From the NCBI GenBank assembly GCA_030147755.1, contig JASBUW010000051.1, positions 1-47,901 of the forward strand: a stretch of DNA of 47,901 bases. Reading direction: 5' to 3'. Under the pieces are notes generated by a model, which was given only the letters and a program-made list of their open reading frames with translations, did not search any database and was not told where the DNA came from. A program made the translations under genes and the position numbers. Within the stretch, counting starts at the first letter, position 1, and the number at the start of each line of letters is the position of its first letter. Positions 14,878 to 22,969 of this stretch are shown piece after piece. Source of the DNA: Parachlamydiaceae bacterium (lineage in GTDB: Bacteria; Chlamydiota; Chlamydiia; Chlamydiales; Parachlamydiaceae).

Positions 14878-16017
14878 ATGGTTAGAAAAATTTCTTTGTT
14901 GGGTAGTACAGGTTCTATTGGTCAAAATGCTTTAAAAATTGCTTCGCAATTGAAAGAGAAAGTGAAAATTGTGGCTTTGGCTGCAAAGGAAAATATTGAC
15001 CTTTTAGAACGGCAAGCGAGCGAACATCAACCCGCTCTCATTGCTGTCTGTGATCAAGAGAAAGCCAAGATATTACAAAAAAAACTCCCTCATATTCGCG
15101 TTGTAGGGGGAATGGAAGGTTTATGTGAAGTAGCAGCTTATCCTGAAGCAGACATGATGGTGGCAGCAATTGTCGGAGCCGCCGGATTAATGCCAACAGC
15201 GACAGCTATTCAAGCGGGCAAGATGATTGCCTTGGCTAATAAAGAAGTCTTAGTGGCTGGCGGACCTTACATTATGCCATTAGCCAAGAAGCATGGCGTT
15301 GCGATGATTCCGGTGGATAGTGAACATAGCGCTGTTTTTCAATGTTTGCATGGGGAAGATCCGACTTCAGTGCGTCGTCTGATTTTAACGAGTTCCGGCG
15401 GGCCATTTCGTGGGTGGGAACAAAAACAATTGCAACAGGTCACTTTAAGCCAGGCACTCAAGCATCCTAATTTTAGAATGGGCGCTAAGGTGACGATTGA
15501 TTCTTCAACTTTAATGAATAAAGGATTAGAAGTCATTGAAGCTCACTGGTTATTCGATGTGAAGCTAGACCAAATTGAGGTCTTGATTCATCCTCAACAG
15601 AAGATTCATAGCATGGTTGAGTTTATTGATGGATCTATTATGGCACAAATGTGCGAACCGGATATGATCATTCCAATTCAATATGCAATGACCTATCCGG
15701 AGCGTTGTCAAGGGCAGTTGCCCATTTATGATTTTGTCAAGAATGCACGTTTAGATTTCTGCCAGCCAGATATCACTAAATTCCGTTGCCTTAATTTGGC
15801 ATATGAAGCGTTGCGTGTAGGGGGGACTTTGCCTTGTTACATGAATGCGGCAAATGAAATTTTGGTAAATCGATTTTTGAAAGAAGAGATTACCTGGCTG
15901 GATATTAGTGAGAAATTAGAAACACTCATGGCAAATTATCAGTGCGTCAAAGATATTTCATTAGAAGCCATTTTAGAAGTGGATCAAAAAGCGCGTCTAG
16001 AGGCAGCGAGGATATAA
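14878..16017 (+). CDS. dxr: 1-deoxy-D-xylulose 5-phosphate reductoisomerase
   Basis: The protein has 379 residues from the ATG at 14878, which has AAAGGG 6 nt upstream. An in-frame extension to 14713 is rejected because it lacks an RBS and family similarity. The NADPH-binding start SLLGSTGSIGQNAL, ALANKEVLVAGG, the metal/substrate site PVDSEHSAVFQ and SSGGPFRG are all DXR signatures. It catalyses the first committed step of the MEP isoprenoid pathway, essential in chlamydiae and the target of fosmidomycin. Length is normal. A perfect dyad GTGACT(14828-14833)/AGTCAC(14839-14844) lies about 35 bp before the start and could be an operator. Confidence 0.95.
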   Translation: MVRKISLLGSTGSIGQNALKIASQLKEKVKIVALAAKENIDLLERQASEHQPALIAVCDQEKAKILQKKLPHIRVVGGMEGLCEVAAYPEADMMVAAIVGAAGLMPTATAIQAGKMIALANKEVLVAGGPYIMPLAKKHGVAMIPVDSEHSAVFQCLHGEDPTSVRRLILTSSGGPFRGWEQKQLQQVTLSQALKHPNFRMGAKVTIDSSTLMNKGLEVIEAHWLFDVKLDQIEVLIHPQQKIHSMVEFIDGSIMAQMCEPDMIIPIQYAMTYPERCQGQLPIYDFVKNARLDFCQPDITKFRCLNLAYEALRVGGTLPCYMNAANEILVNRFLKEEITWLDISEKLETLMANYQCVKDISLEAILEVDQKARLEAARI

Positions 16018-16055
16018 CAAATTTACAATTAATACACATCATAAAAGGAAAAAAT

Positions 16056-16280
16056 ATGAAGCTTAATGAAGACACTATACGGTTTTTAGAAGAACATATT
16101 CCTGAGTTAGCAAGTGTAGCAATTAAGCAAGCTTATTGGCGAGCCTTAGCATCTGGTCACAGCGTACTAGAAGCTGAAAATGGATTCATAGTAGAAGTAC
16201 TTCCTAATGGAAAGAAGAAAATTATCAAAAAGTTACCACCATCAATTGCAGTAAATCCAGGTCAGAGGCGTGAAATTTAA
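16056..16280 (+). CDS. small antitoxin-like partner of a zeta-type toxin
   Basis: The 74-residue protein (MKLNEDTIRFLEEHIPELAS...) is preceded by AAAAGGA. The first half is helical, the second basic (LPNGKKKIIKKLPPS). Its TAA overlaps the ATG of the zeta-like gene by one base, so translation is coupled. The order (small gene first, kinase toxin second) is that of a type II toxin-antitoxin pair. It does not look like the classical three-helix epsilon antitoxin; small proteins of this kind are often found before such kinases. The antitoxin role is inferred from context. Confidence 0.65.
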   Translation: MKLNEDTIRFLEEHIPELASVAIKQAYWRALASGHSVLEAENGFIVEVLPNGKKKIIKKLPPSIAVNPGQRREI

Positions 16281-17026
16281 TGAGTAAAAATATTCCTCGC
16301 TTGCGTATGTTTGCTGGTCCAAATGGATCAGGCAAAAGTACTATCAAGTCAGTCATTAGTGCTGAGCTTTTGGGAATTTATATTAACCCTGATGATATTG
16401 AGAAAGAAATTCGTGAATTGAATTTTCTTGATTTTGCATCTTATAGAATAAAAACTAACGCGCAAGAAGTAATAGATTTTTTTTATCATTCTACTCTTTT
16501 AAAAAAAGCTAACTTATTAGAGGATGCACAATATCTTCGTTTTTTTGATGAAAAACTTATTTTTGACGATGTGAGAGTCAATGCTTATTTTGCTTCGGTA
16601 GCAGCAGATTTTATTCGCAATAAACTTATTGAAGTTCAAGCATCTTTCACTTTTGAAACTGTCATGTCTTCACCTGATAAAGTAGAATTACTTCGTAAAG
16701 CACAAGGTAAAGGCTATCGTACTTATCTTTATTATGTAGCAACTGAGGATCCAGATATTAATATCTCACGCGTTCGGTATCGTGTGAGGATGGGTGGACA
16801 TGCTGTGCCAGAAGACAAAATTGTGAGCCGTTATAAACGCTCTCTTGATTTATTAATGCAAGCTGTTCAATTTACCAATCGTGCTTATATTTTTGATAAC
16901 TCAAGTCATGAACATATTTGGTTGGCAGAAATTACTGATGGACAAACGCTAGAAATGAAAACCAATCGGATGCCTGCATGGTTTAAAGAAGCTTTATGGG
17001 ATAAATTTAATCATAAACATGGATGA
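16280..17026 (+). CDS. zeta-toxin-family P-loop kinase
   Basis: The 248-residue protein has a P-loop near its N-terminus (RMFAGPNGSGKSTIK), then YINPDDIEKEI, where the aspartates match the catalytic/substrate site of zeta toxins, and FTFETVMSS with the ET motif. A basic patch RVRYRVRMGGHAVP follows. Zeta toxins phosphorylate UDP-N-acetylglucosamine precursors or other small molecules. In an organism with a reduced cell wall the target may differ. It is coupled to the 74-residue gene upstream. Confidence 0.8.
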   Translation: MSKNIPRLRMFAGPNGSGKSTIKSVISAELLGIYINPDDIEKEIRELNFLDFASYRIKTNAQEVIDFFYHSTLLKKANLLEDAQYLRFFDEKLIFDDVRVNAYFASVAADFIRNKLIEVQASFTFETVMSSPDKVELLRKAQGKGYRTYLYYVATEDPDINISRVRYRVRMGGHAVPEDKIVSRYKRSLDLLMQAVQFTNRAYIFDNSSHEHIWLAEITDGQTLEMKTNRMPAWFKEALWDKFNHKHG

Positions 17027-17085
17027 AGATTTCTAAATTTTGAAATGCCTGTAAGAAGAAAATTCAAATGAATAGGAGAACATAT

Positions 17086-18081
17086 ATGCATCTTTTTTTA
17101 ATCACTCTTATAGGGATCATGATGTCTTTTCAGGTTTTTGCTGCTGTGGAAGAATCCATTCTTCCGCTGATGGATACCATTCATCATCAAGATTTTGGCA
17201 AGAAAGTAAATCAAAAGCAGAAAGAACTCATGAGATATGCTTCTCAAAAACACCCTCAGAAGCTGCGTGTCATGTCTTACAACATGCTCTACAATGCTAA
17301 AGATGCAGAAGAGAAGCTTCCAATCAAGCACAGATGGGATGCTCGAAAACCGCGATTGTTGGAATATTTGACTTATGCCAAAGCGCATATTATAGGAAGC
17401 CAAGAACTTCAAGAAGATCAAGTGCAGGAAGTCATGAGTCTTTTAGGGGATCAGTATGGCTATTATGGAGAAAAAACAAGACAAAATGAAGGACGCAGTG
17501 ATACGAATGTCATTTTCTTCTATAAAAACCGCCTTGAATTGCTTGAAGCGAAGACGATTCCTTATCAAGATGAAAAATGTGAAAATGCTTTTACCTATTG
17601 CTATTTCAAAGATAAAGTCTCTCATAAAAAATTCGTGGTGTTAAATACAAAACTGAGCTGGGGTGATGCGGACAGAAGACTAGCGGAAGCGACTCAATTG
17701 AATCATTTTTCTACTCTTCTCTCTACTGAAGAGCCTATTATTGTGTTGGGTGATTTTAACATCTATCCTTTCATCCTGCATAAGCGCAATATTTTCTTCG
17801 ATGGAGATTATATAGAGCAAGTATTGGCCGGCAAAAATTTAAAAGATGCTAGAATGAAATCCATTTTTGGGCATTTTGGTCCTTTATGTTCGATCACCAA
17901 TTCTAAAGAAACGCTTGAGCCTTTTATGGGTCCTCAGTTAGTGGGGTTCATTCTAGATCATATTCTGGTGAATGATCGAGTGGATGTCTTGACGCATGGA
18001 ATCGACACTGCAAAAGTGAATGAAGAGTTTCCCTCTGATCATTTTCCGGTCATTGCAGATATTATTTTTAAAGATGAGTGA
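17086..18081 (+). CDS. exported endonuclease/exonuclease/phosphatase-family protein
   Basis: The protein has 331 residues from the ATG at 17086, which has AGGAG 7 nt upstream; the ATG at 17068 lacks one. The signal peptide is MHLFLITLIGIMMSFQVFA. The EEP fold is shown by LRVMSYNMLYN, GSQELQEDQV, LNTKLSW, VLGDFNIYP and the terminal SDHFPVIADI, giving the metal and catalytic Asn, Glu, Asp and His residues. Exported EEP proteins include phosphoinositide phosphatases, sphingomyelinases and DNases, so a role on host lipids or nucleic acids is plausible. The DUF2608 gene follows after 33 nt. Confidence 0.82.
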   Translation: MHLFLITLIGIMMSFQVFAAVEESILPLMDTIHHQDFGKKVNQKQKELMRYASQKHPQKLRVMSYNMLYNAKDAEEKLPIKHRWDARKPRLLEYLTYAKAHIIGSQELQEDQVQEVMSLLGDQYGYYGEKTRQNEGRSDTNVIFFYKNRLELLEAKTIPYQDEKCENAFTYCYFKDKVSHKKFVVLNTKLSWGDADRRLAEATQLNHFSTLLSTEEPIIVLGDFNIYPFILHKRNIFFDGDYIEQVLAGKNLKDARMKSIFGHFGPLCSITNSKETLEPFMGPQLVGFILDHILVNDRVDVLTHGIDTAKVNEEFPSDHFPVIADIIFKDE

Positions 18082-18114
18082 TGTTCTAAATATTAATCAA
18101 TTAAAGGTGTGAAA

Positions 18115-18957
18115 ATGAAAAATTTTATTTTGAGCTTTATTTTTACTTTTCTCGTGGTATCAGCATATGTATGTGGAGAAGTTGTTCATGCTCCTCATCT
18201 AGGTATTGTAGAGAAATACATAGATGATTTGGACGAAAATGCATTAGTCGTTTTTGATGTTGACTATACCATATTGGTTCCTAATGATCGCATTTTAGCG
18301 CCTTGTGGGGAAGAATATTGCCAAAAATTTATGAAAATTCTTCGCGAGATGCAAGAGAAAGGAGAAATATTAGGAAGTCAAGTGACCATTCAAGCTCAAA
18401 CGTCACTTGTTGATAACAAAATTCTACACTTGCTAGAAAAATTGAAAGAGAAAAATATTAAAGTCATTGCGCTCACTGCCATGTCTACAGGGCAATTTGG
18501 TGTGATTCCAAATATGGAGCAGTGGAGAATTGAGCAATTAGCTTCCTTAGGGATTCATTTAGATGGGGCGTTTCCTGAAGTAGATATGATCATGTTAGAA
18601 GAGTTTGAAGGAGCAAAAGGATTGCCTGTTTTCAAAAAAGGTATTTTGGCTTCATCTAAATATCCTAAAGGACAAGTATTGTGTGCTTTTTTAAAAAGAA
18701 TGGAGTGGAAACCTTCAAAAGTGCTTTTTATCGATGACAGAATGTATTTTATTGATTCAGTGGAATACGAATTAGAGAAAGAAAATATTCCACACACCTC
18801 TTTCCACTACACTGCTGCTATCGATTCTTTGCATTCATTGGATCATAGGCTTGCAGATTTTCAATTTGATTATCTGCTTCATCAAGGAAAGTGGCTAAAT
18901 GATGAAGAAGCAAAAAATAAAATGGAAATAGAGGCTAATGACTCTATGAAGGAATGA
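18115..18957 (+). CDS. exported DUF2608 HAD-like phosphatase
   Basis: The protein has 280 residues from the ATG at 18115 (AAAGG upstream). It has a signal peptide ending near CGE and the HAD motifs VVFDVDYTIL, IALTAMST, a lysine in the middle region, and KVLFIDDRMYFIDS. DUF2608 proteins are typical of environmental chlamydiae and Legionella and probably act as phosphatases outside the cytosol. The stop overlaps the next ATG (ATGA), so it is translationally coupled to the acetyltransferase. The substrate is unknown. Confidence 0.8.
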   Translation: MKNFILSFIFTFLVVSAYVCGEVVHAPHLGIVEKYIDDLDENALVVFDVDYTILVPNDRILAPCGEEYCQKFMKILREMQEKGEILGSQVTIQAQTSLVDNKILHLLEKLKEKNIKVIALTAMSTGQFGVIPNMEQWRIEQLASLGIHLDGAFPEVDMIMLEEFEGAKGLPVFKKGILASSKYPKGQVLCAFLKRMEWKPSKVLFIDDRMYFIDSVEYELEKENIPHTSFHYTAAIDSLHSLDHRLADFQFDYLLHQGKWLNDEEAKNKMEIEANDSMKE

Positions 18958-19652
18958 AGAAAATGTTAGATCAAGCCATACTGGCTAAGCGTGCTTTATT
19001 GCCGGAAAAACCTGCGCCTATCAAGCTCAGCGGTCAATATGTGTGGCTTGAACCCCTTGAGATAGCAAGAGATGCACAAGCTCTTTTTGAGGTTTCTAAT
19101 GGTAATGCACTTACAAGAGGTGAACGATCGCTCCCTGCTTATGATGCAGATGCATGCATCTGGCGTTATATGTTTGAGGGCCCATTTGAAAATAGCGAGG
19201 CATTTATAGCGAGTTTACTTCCTCAAATTCATGCTTCAAATGGACTGTGCTTTTGTGTGTTTGATCAAGTCACACAAAAGCAAGTGGGGATAGCTAATTT
19301 GATGAATAATAGTCCTTCTCATTTAAAAATTGAATTGGGCGGCATTTGGTATAGTCCGCTTGTGCAGAAAACCTTTGTTAATACCGAAGCCACGTACTTG
19401 ATGCTCCGGCATACATTTGATTTAGGCTATCGGCGTGTGGAATGGAAATGCCATGCTCACAATGAACGCTCACGTAAAGCAGCATTAAGAATGGGATTCA
19501 AGTTTGAAGGCATTCAAGAAAGCCATATGATCGTGAAAGGATGTAATCGTGATACGGCCTGGTTTAGGCTATTAGAAAACGAATGGCCTACAGTCAAGCA
19601 AAAATTGGAAGATTTTCTTTATGCAAACAATTTAACTAAGCGTGATCGATGA
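18954..19652 (+). CDS. GNAT acetyltransferase, RimJ/RimL-like
   Basis: The 232-residue protein has the RimJ/L-type layout: VWLEPLEIARDAQALFEVS, the acetyl-CoA-binding strand/loop around ELGGIWYSPLVQKTFVNTEA, and YRRVEWKCHAHNERSRKAALRMGF with the conserved asparagine and arginine. Such enzymes acetylate N-terminal or side-chain amines of proteins, or small molecules. It overlaps both neighbours by 4 nt, so DUF2608, this gene and the metallophosphoesterase are made from one transcript. Confidence 0.8.
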   Translation: MKKMLDQAILAKRALLPEKPAPIKLSGQYVWLEPLEIARDAQALFEVSNGNALTRGERSLPAYDADACIWRYMFEGPFENSEAFIASLLPQIHASNGLCFCVFDQVTQKQVGIANLMNNSPSHLKIELGGIWYSPLVQKTFVNTEATYLMLRHTFDLGYRRVEWKCHAHNERSRKAALRMGFKFEGIQESHMIVKGCNRDTAWFRLLENEWPTVKQKLEDFLYANNLTKRDR

Positions 19653-20491
19653 AAATTGCAGTGGTGAATGACATTCATGTGGGAAAATGTTTGGAGCATC
19701 AAGGTAAAGTCAGAGCCTCTTCCCATTTAGTGGAAGAGATGTTAAAGCGTTTTTTACAAGAGATTATTTACCAACATGCACCTGATGTGTTGATCAATCT
19801 CGGGGATTTGATTCGCAGTGAAAATGAACAATCTGATCTGATGCGCTATGCACGCCTCATTGCTGATTTTCAACATCTCCAATGCCCTATCATTCATTTA
19901 GTGGGTAACCATGAATTAAAAAAAATACCATTGCAAGAGATTGAATTGATTTGGCAGCAAATGGGGTTTGATCAAAAAAGTTATGGTTGTCAGCATATGG
20001 GACATTTTTCCCTCATTTGGTTAGGTTTAGAAGCGGATGCGCATCATCATAGCATACGTAGACTTCCTACTGACCAATTACATTGGTTAAAAGAGCAATT
20101 AAATCAAATCAAACAGCCTATAATCATTTTTACGCATTGTGCGATTGATGATCATGATGTGAATGGTAATTTTTTCTATGAAGCTTCTGAAAAAAGTAAT
20201 AGAAGAACTTTGTTTTTAGAAAATCAAGAAACCATTAGAAACATGATCAATGATTCTAATTGTGTGATCGCTGTGCTACAAGCGCATTTGCATTATTTTC
20301 ACACAAAAGTGATAAAGGGAATACCATATATTACGTGTCCTGCTATGGGAGATAATATTTGTGGTCCTCATGTGAGAGATAATATACCTGAAATTTATAC
20401 AATTCTCACTTTTGAAAATCAGCGCGTAACTGCAAAGGCTTATTCAGGTCAATATTGCTTTGCAGGTTATGAAGGAGCCGAAAATGTTTAA
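19649..20491 (+). CDS. calcineurin-like metallophosphoesterase
   Basis: The 280-residue protein carries all metallophosphoesterase blocks in order: NDIHVGK at the N-terminus, LINLGDLI, HLVGNHE, FTHCAIDDHD and LQAHLHYFHT. This gives a two-metal phosphoesterase or phosphodiesterase acting in the cytosol (no signal peptide). ATGA overlap with the gene before and an 8-nt overlap with the NUDIX gene after indicate an operon. The substrate is open; cyclic nucleotides or nucleotide sugars are typical. Confidence 0.85.
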   Translation: MKIAVVNDIHVGKCLEHQGKVRASSHLVEEMLKRFLQEIIYQHAPDVLINLGDLIRSENEQSDLMRYARLIADFQHLQCPIIHLVGNHELKKIPLQEIELIWQQMGFDQKSYGCQHMGHFSLIWLGLEADAHHHSIRRLPTDQLHWLKEQLNQIKQPIIIFTHCAIDDHDVNGNFFYEASEKSNRRTLFLENQETIRNMINDSNCVIAVLQAHLHYFHTKVIKGIPYITCPAMGDNICGPHVRDNIPEIYTILTFENQRVTAKAYSGQYCFAGYEGAENV

Positions 20492-20948
20492 TGAAGAAGA
20501 TAGTCGCACGGAAGTATTCAATCAAAAACCCCTAGATTTTAATCCGCAAGCCTATGTCACTGCAGCCTATGTTGAAGTCGAACATCAATTGCTTTTGTTG
20601 CAGCTCTCAAATTTAAAAAAGGAACCAAATAAATGGGGAGTGCCTGCAGGTAGATTAGAAGCGGATGAACTTCCTGAAGAAGGTGTACGCCGTGAATTAT
20701 TTGAAGAAACGAGTATTTCTATCGATCCTCAAACTCCCATTCATTCGATTGGCCAGCTCTATATTCGCAGACCGGGAATAGACTATATTTATCATGCATT
20801 CAGAGTCAAATTAGCTCACATGCCGCAAGTAATATTGTCAAATGAGCATATTGCATACAAGTGGGTGTCGCCTAGTGAAGCAAAAGAATTGCCTTTGATG
20901 AAAGGAGCTAAAGAAGCTCTGCAATTTTATTTAGATAGTTTGACTTGA
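20484..20948 (+). CDS. NUDIX hydrolase
   Basis: The protein has 154 residues from the ATG at 20484, chosen for GGAG 7 nt upstream; the ATG at 20460 has none. The NUDIX box reads GRLEADELPEEGVRRELFEET, matching G-x5-E-x7-R-E-x-x-E-E. The core before it (WGVPAG) is also conserved. It removes a nucleoside diphosphate-linked group from an unknown substrate. It is the last gene of the run that begins with the exported phosphatases. The following 134 nt contain the promoter of the antitoxin gene. Confidence 0.85.
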   Translation: MFNEEDSRTEVFNQKPLDFNPQAYVTAAYVEVEHQLLLLQLSNLKKEPNKWGVPAGRLEADELPEEGVRRELFEETSISIDPQTPIHSIGQLYIRRPGIDYIYHAFRVKLAHMPQVILSNEHIAYKWVSPSEAKELPLMKGAKEALQFYLDSLT

Positions 20949-21012
20949 ACTTCAATAGATTTAATATATATCGTTGTGTAGCAAAAAGAGTGTAATTGCA
21001 TTTTGTTACAGT

Positions 21013-21055
21013 GTGCCATTGTTTCATTGGCACATTTGTTTTATTTGTATATAAT
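21013..21055 (+). promoter_or_regulatory. promoter and operator-like dyad of the antitoxin gene
   Basis: TTGGCA (21027-21032) and TATAAT (21050-21055) are 17 bp apart. The dyad GTGCCA (21013-21018) / TGGCAC (21028-21033) overlaps the -35 box, as expected for an autorepressing antitoxin. The start of transcription is near 21062, the RBS GAAAGG at 21071 and the ATG at 21083. Confidence 0.6.
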
Positions 21056-21082
21056 GAAGTTATCAAAGTTGAAAGGTTTAAT

Positions 21083-21382
21083 ATGATATTAAGTAAGCAC
21101 TCTAAAAAGCATCTTGAAAATGAACAAAGATTAACATTAGATGCAAGAAAGCGCATTAGTTTAGCCAAATTGTTGCCGGATTATGAGGTATGTTCCATCA
21201 GAGCATATACTGAGGGAGATAAAATTATACTCGAGCCTATGGCAGAAATACCGGCACATGAACTCTGGTTATATAAAAATCCCCCAGTATTAAAAGAAAT
21301 TCAAGAAGGATTGCAGCAATCAAAAGAAGGGAAAGTCCGTAAAAGAGGATCGTTTGCTAAATATGCGAAAGATGACATTTGA
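21083..21382 (+). CDS. antitoxin of a RelE/YoeB-type module
   Basis: The 99-residue protein has an AbrB-like DNA-binding start (RLTLDARKRISLAKLLPDYE, EGDKIILEPM) and a toxin-binding tail (EIPAHELWLYKNPPVLKEI, then GLQQSKEGKVRKRGSFAKYA) like that of bacterial RelE-family antitoxins. GAAAGG lies 6 nt before the ATG. Downstream, overlapping its end, is the N-terminal part of the cognate toxin, broken by a frameshift. The antitoxin itself looks intact and may persist as an autorepressor. Confidence 0.75.
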   Translation: MILSKHSKKHLENEQRLTLDARKRISLAKLLPDYEVCSIRAYTEGDKIILEPMAEIPAHELWLYKNPPVLKEIQEGLQQSKEGKVRKRGSFAKYAKDDI

Positions 21383-21466
21383 ATTAATACTTACAGAGAA
21401 AGCAAATTTGCATTTAGATCATTTAGAACACTCTAAAGATAAAAAAAATTATTGAAAGCTGTAATC
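21363..21466 (+). pseudogene. frameshifted and truncated RelE/YoeB-type toxin
   Basis: Starting at ATG 21363 or 21372, overlapping the antitoxin end, the frame reads MTFELILTEKANLHLDHLEH, the typical start of a RelE/Txe-like toxin, then SKDKKNY-stop at 21455. The stop follows an eight-A run (21441-21448). Adding one A would continue as KKKLLKAV, exactly the usual toxin continuation, but after LKAV similarity ends and the NUDIX gene begins at 21467. The toxin thus lost its 3' part and also carries a -1 indel. Confidence 0.65.
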
Positions 21467-22054
21467 ATGATCAAGAAACAGAAAGGTCAAGAATGTATCC
21501 GTTCTATTATTTATCGCATGGTGTCTAGTATCGTTCCTTTTGATCGTTTAGAAGAAGAACACATTGATTTTGTCAAAAATTGGATTTCTTCCGGAGCGGA
21601 AATTTTTCGCATCACTAAACCTGATCAGCCGAATATTCATTTAGTCTCCTATTTCATGATTGTGGATCAAGACACTCATGAATTTCTGCTTGTTGACCAT
21701 AAAAAAGCCGAACTTTGGCTTCCACCCGGCGGACATGTAGAAGTCAATGAACATCCACAAGAAACAGTGAAAAGAGAAATTAGAGAAGAGTTAGGGATAG
21801 AAGCAGCTTTTTTATTTGAAGATCCTCTTTTCTTAACCGTGACAAAGACTGTAGGTCATGTGGCATGTCATACAGATGTTTCCCTGTGGTATGTCCTTAA
21901 AGGCAATTATCAAGACGATTTAAAATATGATCCGGATGAATTTCATCAAGTGCGTTGGTTTAAGCAACAAGAGCTTCCTTTTACACAAGCAGATCCGCAT
22001 ATGAAGAGGTTTGTCAATAAATTCATTCACAAGCTAGAAACATTAATAGAGTGA
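21467..22054 (+). CDS. NUDIX hydrolase with N-terminal extension
   Basis: The protein has 195 residues from the ATG at 21467; reading could extend to a TTG at 21452, but that part belongs to the toxin remnant. The NUDIX box is GGHVEVNEHPQETVKREIR followed by EELG, a perfect match. About 65 residues precede the domain (SSGAEIFRITKPDQPNIHLVSYF). It hydrolyses nucleoside-diphosphate derivatives of unknown identity. The start region abuts the deleted toxin, so its original promoter or RBS may have been altered; only weak GAAAG is seen. Confidence 0.82.
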   Translation: MIKKQKGQECIRSIIYRMVSSIVPFDRLEEEHIDFVKNWISSGAEIFRITKPDQPNIHLVSYFMIVDQDTHEFLLVDHKKAELWLPPGGHVEVNEHPQETVKREIREELGIEAAFLFEDPLFLTVTKTVGHVACHTDVSLWYVLKGNYQDDLKYDPDEFHQVRWFKQQELPFTQADPHMKRFVNKFIHKLETLIE

Positions 22055-22075
22055 CAATGCTTCGTATCTTATCAA

Positions 22076-22822
22076 TCATTGCACTTCGAATAGGTGCGTT
22101 TTTTTATAAAAATGTAATCCATCTACAATGCCGAGTACGCCTGGAAAGGTGCTATGATAGACATTATTTAAGCTTTTAATTTCAGTAAGTAATTTTGGCT
22201 CTGAATTACCGACTGCAATACCTTTTAATCCAGTTTGAAATAAAGAGAGGTCATTCAAGGAATCTCCACAGGTAATAGCAAGTTCAGGATCAATACTTAA
22301 ATAGTTTAACATATTGACTAAGCTAGAACCTTTGTTTACGCCCGGTGGAAGAATGTCCAAATAACGGTCGCACGATTGGACAACATCAAATCCAGCATTC
22401 ACAATTTTTTGCACTGTTTGCTCTTGCAGCACATCAGGATCATAGTAATAAGCGACGCGGTAAGGAGGATCTATAGGTTGTAGTTGAATGCCTACATCCT
22501 CTCTTAGCAACTCTTTTAAAATTTTATTTCCGTTATTCCATTTGTGGATAATCGGATTTTGTAAATGCTCCACTGGTTGAAAATTGACTCCATCTACAAT
22601 ATGTGTTCCATGATCGCCCATCACAAAGTGTGGATAGGGGAGATAGCCTCGTTCACAAAATTGTTTGACTGTGTCAGTAGGTCTACCCGTGGTATAAATC
22701 AACATCACACGTTCACGTAAACGTAACAATTCACGATAAAAAGAACTTTTGACATGATGATCGCCTTCTAGAAAGGTTCCATCTAAATCCGTTGCAATCA
22801 CTAATTGATACTGATTCATCAT
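22076..22822 (-). CDS. HAD-superfamily (IIB) sugar-phosphate phosphatase
   Basis: The 248-residue protein shows HAD motif I ATDLDGTFL, motif II YTTGRP, a lysine in NKGSSLVNML, and motif IV ITCGDSLNDLSLF followed by AVGNSEPKL. The type IIB cap lies between. The pattern is close to sucrose-phosphate-phosphatase-like proteins; sugar phosphates are likely substrates. AAGGAG precedes the start. It is convergent with the NUDIX gene and divergent from the aminotransferase. Confidence 0.85.
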   Translation of the reverse strand: MMNQYQLVIATDLDGTFLEGDHHVKSSFYRELLRLRERVMLIYTTGRPTDTVKQFCERGYLPYPHFVMGDHGTHIVDGVNFQPVEHLQNPIIHKWNNGNKILKELLREDVGIQLQPIDPPYRVAYYYDPDVLQEQTVQKIVNAGFDVVQSCDRYLDILPPGVNKGSSLVNMLNYLSIDPELAITCGDSLNDLSLFQTGLKGIAVGNSEPKLLTEIKSLNNVYHSTFPGVLGIVDGLHFYKKTHLFEVQ

Positions 22823-22920
22823 AAAATGACCTCTCCTTAAAAGTTCTCAAGATCATTTTATCGCATTCTTCTATAAAAGCAAAAAATATTTCATTTTACT
22901 TTTTGTAAATATTAGACAAA

Positions 22921-22949
22921 TTGACAAAAAATTAAAAAATTGATAAACT
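22921..22949 (+). promoter_or_regulatory. sigma70-type promoter of the aminotransferase gene
   Basis: Perfect TTGACA (22921-22926), 17-bp spacer and TAAACT (22944-22949), followed by AAAAGGAG and the ATG at 22970. The mRNA leader would be only about 15 nt. Confidence 0.6.
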
Positions 22950-22969
22950 GATAGAAAAAGGAGTGAGTT

